This document shows, one piece after another, positions 7,676 to 11,670 of a stretch of DNA of 11,670 nucleotides. Source of the DNA: Clostridia bacterium (GTDB lineage Bacteria; Bacillota; Clostridia; Christensenellales; UBA1242); NCBI GenBank assembly GCA_017503445.1, contig JAFVTB010000107.1, positions 1 through 11,670 of the forward strand. The letters run 5' to 3'. A model generated the notes under the pieces. That model worked only from the letters and a program-made list of their open reading frames with translations, did no database searches and was not told the DNA's origin. The translations under genes were made by a program, and so were the position numbers. The stretch's first letter is position 1, and the number at the start of each line of letters is the position of its first letter.

Positions 7676-8218
7676 ATGGAATTTCAAGACTCAATCGTAA
7701 GCAAGCTTATTTTGTTGTATGTGCTGGACAAAATGGAAATGCCCCTCACGGAAAGTTCAATTGTGGATATTTGCACAAACCAAAATCAATGGTTGAACTA
7801 TATGAAGTGCAAAGATGCCCTTTTTCAACTTTTGGAATCCAACTTTGTGTATGTCACAAGCGTGCAAGATAATGAAGAACGCTATACAATCTCCAGTGAA
7901 GGGCGCAGTTGTTTAGATCACTTCTATAACAAAATCCCATTTGATCTGCGCAGTGATATTGTTGAATACATCAAAAACAATCGCATGCAGTTCAAAAAAT
8001 CCCAAGAATATGTGGCGGATTATGCAAAAAACAACGATGGAACATATCTTTTAATGTTAAAGATTCGAAGCGACAATGTGAACTATCCAATGTTTGAAAT
8101 CAAAATTGCCACATCAAGCCGCCAAACTGCCATTGATGCGGTGAAAAAATGGCGCGAAAATGCACATTTGATTTATGAGCAAGTTTATGAAAGTTTGATA
8201 AATTTCGATGAAGAGTGA
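7676..8218 (+). CDS. DUF4364 family winged-helix protein, likely operon regulator
   Basis: The 180-residue length and sequence fit the DUF4364 family of Clostridia, small cytoplasmic proteins thought to be winged-helix regulators. The N-terminal half (about 1-90) has the expected pattern: SKLILLYVLDKMEMPLTESS, a second helix pair (KDALFQLLESNFV), then a wing and recognition segment ending YTISSEGRSCLDHF, much like PadR/MarR-type domains. The C-terminal half is an alpha/beta domain (YLLMLKIRSDN ... FEIKIATSS) typical of the family. It is first in an operon with an ABC ATPase and permease, so it probably senses or controls that transporter, but the ligand is unknown. The ATG at 7676 is fixed by the promoter spacing. 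The stop at 8216-8218 lies immediately before or overlaps the next start. Confidence 0.85.
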   Translation: MEFQDSIVSKLILLYVLDKMEMPLTESSIVDICTNQNQWLNYMKCKDALFQLLESNFVYVTSVQDNEERYTISSEGRSCLDHFYNKIPFDLRSDIVEYIKNNRMQFKKSQEYVADYAKNNDGTYLLMLKIRSDNVNYPMFEIKIATSSRQTAIDAVKKWRENAHLIYEQVYESLINFDEE

Positions 8219-8219
8219 T

Positions 8220-9149
8220 ATGAAAAATAATGAAGTGTTAAGGGTTGAAAACCTGTCAAAATTTTATGGAAACAGGGCCGCTGTTCAGGGCCTGAATTTT
8301 TGCGTTCATCAAGGTGAAATTTTTGGCTTTTTGGGCGCAAATGGCGCGGGTAAAAGCACAACAATGAAGGTCATCACCGGTCTTGCGCGCCAAACAAATG
8401 GCAAGGTGTTTATCGATGGCCAAAACCTTGCAAAGGATTTTCGTGGGTGTATTGCCAAAGTTGGCGCAATGATTGAAACACCGCAGTTTTATCCTTATCT
8501 CACTGGCTATCAAAACCTCAAGTTTTATGCGCGGCTTTACAAAAATGTAACCAAGGGCAAAATTTTGGAAATTGCAAATCTTGTTGGGCTTCGCGGTCGC
8601 ATTCATGACAAGGTGAAAACCTATTCACTTGGCATGAAACAGCGCCTTGGCATCGCGCAAGCGCTTTTGAATGATCCAAAACTTTTGGTTTTGGATGAGC
8701 CAACAAACGGGCTTGATGCCAACGGCATTCGTGAAATCAAAATGTTTTTAACCAAGATTGCAAAAACAAAGGGCGTGGCAATTATGATTTCAAGCCACAT
8801 TTTATCGATTATGGAAAGTCTTTGCGACACCATTTGCATTATTGAAAATGGACGCTTGACGGAAATGCGCACGCTTGATGAAATCAAAAAGGCATGCAAC
8901 AAATTTGGTTCACACTATGTGCGCACGGATAAGCCAAACTATGCTGGTATGCTTATCCAAGAAAAATTTGGCGTGAAAGTTGGCGTCACAAAAAGCAAGG
9001 TTTTGTTTAACAGCAATGCAAAGCAACTTGCAGAAATCATCGTGTATCTCACGAAAAACAATGTTCCAATCTATGGCGCGGGTGAAGTGGATTATTCGCT
9101 TGAAGATGCATATCTTGACATTATCGGCACCAGCGCGGATGTTGGTTAA
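8220..9149 (+). CDS. ABC transporter ATP-binding protein (BcrA/CcmA-type)
   Basis: This cytoplasmic ATPase of 309 residues powers the membrane protein encoded next. All nucleotide-binding motifs are visible: Walker A GANGAGKST (39-47), a Q-loop region where Glu replaces Gln (GAMIETPQF, 82-90), signature YSLGMKQ (135-141), Walker B LLVLDEP (155-161), D-loop NGLD and H-loop H193. The YSLGMKQR signature and the length are those of the BcrA-like subfamily, which includes bacitracin and lantibiotic export or self-protection systems. A C-terminal domain of about 85 residues follows the core. The start could instead be the ATG at 8208, overlapping the upstream gene by 11 bases; 8220 leaves one base between the genes. 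Neither has a strong ribosome site, so translational coupling is likely. Confidence 0.95.
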   Translation: MKNNEVLRVENLSKFYGNRAAVQGLNFCVHQGEIFGFLGANGAGKSTTMKVITGLARQTNGKVFIDGQNLAKDFRGCIAKVGAMIETPQFYPYLTGYQNLKFYARLYKNVTKGKILEIANLVGLRGRIHDKVKTYSLGMKQRLGIAQALLNDPKLLVLDEPTNGLDANGIREIKMFLTKIAKTKGVAIMISSHILSIMESLCDTICIIENGRLTEMRTLDEIKKACNKFGSHYVRTDKPNYAGMLIQEKFGVKVGVTKSKVLFNSNAKQLAEIIVYLTKNNVPIYGAGEVDYSLEDAYLDIIGTSADVG

Positions 9150-9164
9150 AAGGAGGGGTGTGAA

Positions 9165-10937
9165 ATGTTTAAACTAAATAAAGCAGAATTGAAAAAAATC
9201 TTTTTAAGGCCGGCAGTTTATGTAATGCTGTTTTTGTTGTCGGCGGCGCTTGTGATTTCGGCGTTTATGTATTCGCCAGCGCCCCGCGCAAACCCAACCA
9301 CCAATTTTGGCGGCGCGAACGAAACAATATCAATGGCATTTTCTGCGTTCAAAACATCATCAAGTGAGGATGCAAAGCCCGCGCTGGATGCGGCGCTTGC
9401 GAATGCAAAAGAAACAGTGGAAGGTTTTGCCGCGCAAAGCAGTTTGCATAAATCCCTTGCCGATGGGTTTGCTGAGGTTGAATATTCTTTAACCCACAAT
9501 GATGCATCAAAAGAAACTTTTGCGTTTGCACTTTGGCAATATGCGGCACTTCAAACAGAAGAACACAGGATTCAATTTGTTGAAAGTGCAGCGGCGCTTG
9601 CTGAAACCGCTGATGCGCTTTTCCAAACTTGTCAATCAGGCATCAATGCCCAAACAATCGATTTTTATATCACAACTGCTGACCTTGAAATTGTGAAAGA
9701 TTATTGCCAAAACCTTTATCTTTCAATTCCTTCAACTTCTGATTTGAATCAGTTTACCAGGGAAGCGCTTTTGGAGTTTGGTGATAATCTTAAACAAAAC
9801 TATGTTCCAACTGCTGAAAAAGCAATTATTGACAATGCACAACTGATTGCTTTCACCCCTGAAAATGCCACAGAAATCATAAGCGCTTATTTCGCCCCTG
9901 TGGCTTATGAAGATGGCAGTGAAAGTGTTTTGACGGCAATTTATGCGGATATTGAAAGCTTTGTAACCCAAAACGCCGATGAAACATCTGCGGAGGCAAA
10001 AGCGCAGTTTAATGAATTGGCCACCCAATATAAGCTTGCCACTCAAATTGCCATCAATTTAATTGAAAACAACTTTGTTTTGCAAAAAGCCGGAGATTAT
10101 TCAAATGCCCAGCTTAAGCACTTTATCGGGTTTGAAGATTTCAACAGCTATGCAATCAATGAACAAATTGTTTTAAACAACTATCTTCTTGAAAATCAAA
10201 TTTTTGATGGAGATTATCTTGTAAACTTCAATTTTGGCACATCATCTGGATACACAAACTCTGCTTATGATTTTTGCGTGTTTGCAATGCAAATTTTGTC
10301 GCTTATCCTGACGATTTTCGCATTGTATTTTGGCGTAACAATTATGGCAGGCGATTTCCAAAATGGGGCAATCAAAATGCTTGCCACAAGGCCGCTGACG
10401 CGCACACAAATTGTTGGCGGAAAAACCATGGCGTGCGTCAATTTCACCTTGATTTTTGCCATTTTTGCGATGGTTGCAAGTTTTGTGGCGGGGTTTGCAA
10501 TGTTTGGGCTTGGCGACGCAAACTCAATCATCACTGTGTTTAATGGCGCAAGCGTTATGATTGTGCATCCCGCAATTATGCTTTTGGCATATTTTGCAAG
10601 TTTGATGCTTAACCTTATATTCTATATTGTTCTTGCGATGCTTTTTGCGGTGATTTTCCGCAGTGGCATTGGCGCGCTTATCACAACTTTTGCCGTGTTT
10701 GTGGCAAATATTATCCTTGGCGCACTTTTCACAGGTGCAACATGGTTTGTGTTCACGCCGTTTGCATATCTTGATTTGTTCCGCTTCATGGGCGGCGCAA
10801 GTGTGCAAGGGGGATTCTTGACATTTGGTGTAACCCTTGGCGGCAGTTTCTTCATTGCCCTTGCGGTTTATCTTGCCATGGTTGTAGTGATTGACCTTTT
10901 GTCAAAACTTATTTTCAAATCACGCGATATAACATAA
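9165..10937 (+). CDS. ABC-2 type permease with a large extracytoplasmic domain
   Basis: This 590-residue protein is the membrane partner of the ATPase 15 bases upstream. Its ATG has the strongest ribosome site in the window, AAAGGAGG about nine bases upstream. The layout is an N-terminal cytoplasmic basic segment, TM1 (about 17-35), a soluble domain of about 330 residues outside the membrane (36-365), then roughly five TM segments (about 370-393, 424-448, 467-500, 503-530, 560-585). After TM2 lies the coupling motif typical of ABC-2 permeases, DFQNGAIKMLATRPLTRTQI, ending near K421. The extracytoplasmic domain is Ala-rich, acidic and probably helical, and I recognise no fold in it. The substrate is unknown; drug, peptide or lipid export or self-protection would fit the family. 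Membrane topology is inferred from hydrophobicity. Confidence 0.9.
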   Translation: MFKLNKAELKKIFLRPAVYVMLFLLSAALVISAFMYSPAPRANPTTNFGGANETISMAFSAFKTSSSEDAKPALDAALANAKETVEGFAAQSSLHKSLADGFAEVEYSLTHNDASKETFAFALWQYAALQTEEHRIQFVESAAALAETADALFQTCQSGINAQTIDFYITTADLEIVKDYCQNLYLSIPSTSDLNQFTREALLEFGDNLKQNYVPTAEKAIIDNAQLIAFTPENATEIISAYFAPVAYEDGSESVLTAIYADIESFVTQNADETSAEAKAQFNELATQYKLATQIAINLIENNFVLQKAGDYSNAQLKHFIGFEDFNSYAINEQIVLNNYLLENQIFDGDYLVNFNFGTSSGYTNSAYDFCVFAMQILSLILTIFALYFGVTIMAGDFQNGAIKMLATRPLTRTQIVGGKTMACVNFTLIFAIFAMVASFVAGFAMFGLGDANSIITVFNGASVMIVHPAIMLLAYFASLMLNLIFYIVLAMLFAVIFRSGIGALITTFAVFVANIILGALFTGATWFVFTPFAYLDLFRFMGGASVQGGFLTFGVTLGGSFFIALAVYLAMVVVIDLLSKLIFKSRDIT

Positions 10938-10967
10938 AAAAACGCCTTGCATCTGCAGGGCTTTTTT
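10935..10967. terminator. Terminator of the ABC operon, probably also used by rnhA
   Basis: GCCTTGC (10944-10950) and GCAGGGC (10955-10961) form a seven-base stem with one G-T pair and an ATCT loop, followed by six T residues. The A run on the left gives a U tract on the opposite strand, so it can also stop transcription of the convergent rnhA. Confidence 0.88.
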
Positions 10968-10998
10968 ATATGTACGCGCGCGCGAAGGGGAAGGGAAT

Positions 10999-11463
10999 TT
11001 AATCTGCCAAATCCGCATCGCGCCGTGCAAGGATTTTTTCAACTTCCATACGCGCCAAAAGATCGCATCTGTTGTTGAATTCATTATCCGCGTGGCCTTT
11101 CACTTTATTGAAATGCACAATGTGCTTTTTGGTCAAGGCGATAAGTTCTTCCCAAAGTTCGCGGTTTGCAACAGGTTTTTTGTTTGCGTTTTTCCACCCG
11201 CGCATTATCCAGCCGGAAATCCAATCCTGCTGGAATGCGTTGCAAACATATGCGCTGTCGGTGAAAATTTCAACCTTGCATGGTTCTTTTAATGCCGAAA
11301 GTGCCTTAATCACTGCCATAAGTTCCATTTGGTTGTTGGTTGTCATTTCATCGCCCCCGGAAAGTGGCCTGGTCTCTGTTCCATACATCAAAAGGGCCCC
11401 CCAGCCGCCTGGCCCAGGGTTATAACTGCATGCACCATCGGTGTATATAATCACTTCTTTCAT
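10999..11463 (-). CDS. rnhA: Ribonuclease HI
   Basis: RNase HI cuts the RNA strand of RNA-DNA hybrids, removing R-loops and primers in the cytoplasm. The 154-residue length is standard. The start is typical (IYTDGACSYNPGPGGWG), and the catalytic set is complete: D9, E47 (NNQMELMA), D69 (IFTDSAY), H124 (VKGHADN) and D134 (NRCDLLAR). The conserved basic/aromatic substrate handle is also present (WISGWIMRGWKNANKKPVAN). I chose the ATG at 11463 because it matches the family's normal N-terminus and lies six bases after a TATGAT element. The frame continues upstream to 11562, but those extra 33 residues match nothing in the family and would span the promoter. Confidence 0.97.
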   Translation of the reverse strand: MKEVIIYTDGACSYNPGPGGWGALLMYGTETRPLSGGDEMTTNNQMELMAVIKALSALKEPCKVEIFTDSAYVCNAFQQDWISGWIMRGWKNANKKPVANRELWEELIALTKKHIVHFNKVKGHADNEFNNRCDLLARMEVEKILARRDADLAD

Positions 11464-11469
11464 AAAAAC

Positions 11470-11498
11470 ATCATAACAAATTTTTATGCTTTTGTCCA
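11470..11498 (-). promoter_or_regulatory. rnhA promoter, leaderless layout
   Basis: On the minus strand TGGACA (11493-11498), 17 bases, TATGAT (11470-11475), then six bases to the ATG at 11463. Each hexamer matches consensus at five of six bases. No Shine-Dalgarno site lies between the -10 element and the start codon. Confidence 0.7.
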
Positions 11499-11516
11499 TA
11501 TTTTCGCCTTGAAATC

Positions 11517-11545
11517 TTGACAATTGTTTTTTTTGGGCGTATAAT
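11517..11545 (+). promoter_or_regulatory. Consensus promoter of the T-box leader RNA
   Basis: Perfect TTGACA (11517-11522), 17 bases, perfect TATAAT (11540-11545). This is the strongest promoter in the window and predicts a start around 11551-11552. It is divergent from rnhA. Confidence 0.88.
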
Positions 11546-11550
11546 GCGTT

Positions 11551-11670
11551 ATGAAAAGACAAGTAGGTTTTGCAAGCGATGCTTCAAGAGAGTTGGGTGG
11601 CCTGGGCTGTAACCCCCGATATGTGTCCGCAAAACTGAAACCACTTTTTGTTTGTGAATATTGAAATTAA
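11551..11670 (+). ncRNA. T-box riboswitch, Stem I (3' part beyond the window)
   Basis: The RNA has the parts of T-box Stem I in order. The basal helix is AAAAG (11554-11558) with CTTTT (11644-11648). The loop-E strand AGTA (11562-11565) faces GAA (11637-11639). Next to it is the perfect helix GTTTTGC (11567-11573) with GCAAAAC (11629-11635). The distal part has AGAGAG (11587-11592) and a TTGGG/CCCGA helix closing a GGCCTGGGCTGTAA loop region. T-box leaders bind a specific tRNA and switch transcription or translation according to its charging. The specifier loop reads GAAACCAC: ACC (Thr, followed by the usual A) fits slightly better than CCA (Pro). The antiterminator and the regulated gene, probably an aminoacyl-tRNA synthetase or amino-acid gene, lie to the right of the window. 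Confidence 0.78.

Noticed and set aside
10967..10984. An 18-base alternating pyrimidine-purine run ending in repeated CG, a possible Z-DNA former.
   Set aside because: It is short, lies in a normal intergenic gap beside a terminator, and nothing else suggests function.
11464..11562. N-terminal extension of RNase HI by 33 codons.
   Set aside because: The family starts directly before the first beta strand, and the extension spans the -35 and -10 elements and the divergent promoter.
11551..11664. A 37-codon reading frame (starting MKRQVGFASD) right after a perfect promoter.
   Set aside because: It has no ribosome site, and its sequence is explained by T-box Stem I: paired helices, AGTA/GAA loop-E strands and AGAGAG. 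The ATG only coincides with the RNA start.
1..11670. Mobile elements, CRISPR arrays, toxin-antitoxin pairs, phage or defence genes.
   Set aside because: No transposase, integrase, direct-repeat array, terminal inverted repeats or recognisable defence domains are seen in any frame.

Overview
The window reads as a chromosomal stretch from a moderately low-GC Gram-positive bacterium, most likely an uncultured member of the Bacillota (class Clostridia). Three things point there: a DUF4364-type winged-helix regulator, what looks like a T-box leader at the right edge, and a UvrC whose N-terminus lines up with the Bacillus-type protein. Placement below class is not supported. I see no phage, insertion sequence, CRISPR array, tRNA or rRNA. 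Coding density is very high and no gap exceeds 150 bases.

Layout, left to right. (1) 1-3102, minus: an exported cell-surface protein of at least 1034 residues, cut by the left edge, with four similar beta-sandwich-like modules, one membrane anchor and a charged cytoplasmic coiled-coil tail. (2) 3223-3965, plus: two overlapping half-length TauE/SafE (TSUP) membrane proteins that probably form one transporter. (3) 4020-5846, plus: uvrC. (4) 5868-6566 and 6649-7530, minus: two unrecognised, mostly helical soluble proteins, the second with a strongly acidic linker. (5) 7676-10937, plus: an operon of a DUF4364 regulator, an ABC ATPase and an ABC-2 permease with a large extracytoplasmic domain. (6) 10999-11463, minus: rnhA (RNase HI). 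(7) 11517-11670, plus: a consensus promoter followed by the first part of a T-box riboswitch whose regulated gene lies beyond the window.

The most notable signal is in the promoters. Four genes (uvrC, the gene starting at 6566, the DUF4364 gene, and rnhA) have a -35 element, exactly 17 bases, a -10 element, exactly 6 bases, then the ATG. Transcription would start at or next to the A of the start codon, so these mRNAs should be leaderless. Other genes in the same window (the surface protein, the 7530 gene, the ABC permease) have clear Shine-Dalgarno sites, so two modes of translation start appear to coexist.

Convergent gene pairs share bidirectional hairpin terminators. The one between uvrC and the 5868-6566 gene contains the stop codons of both genes.
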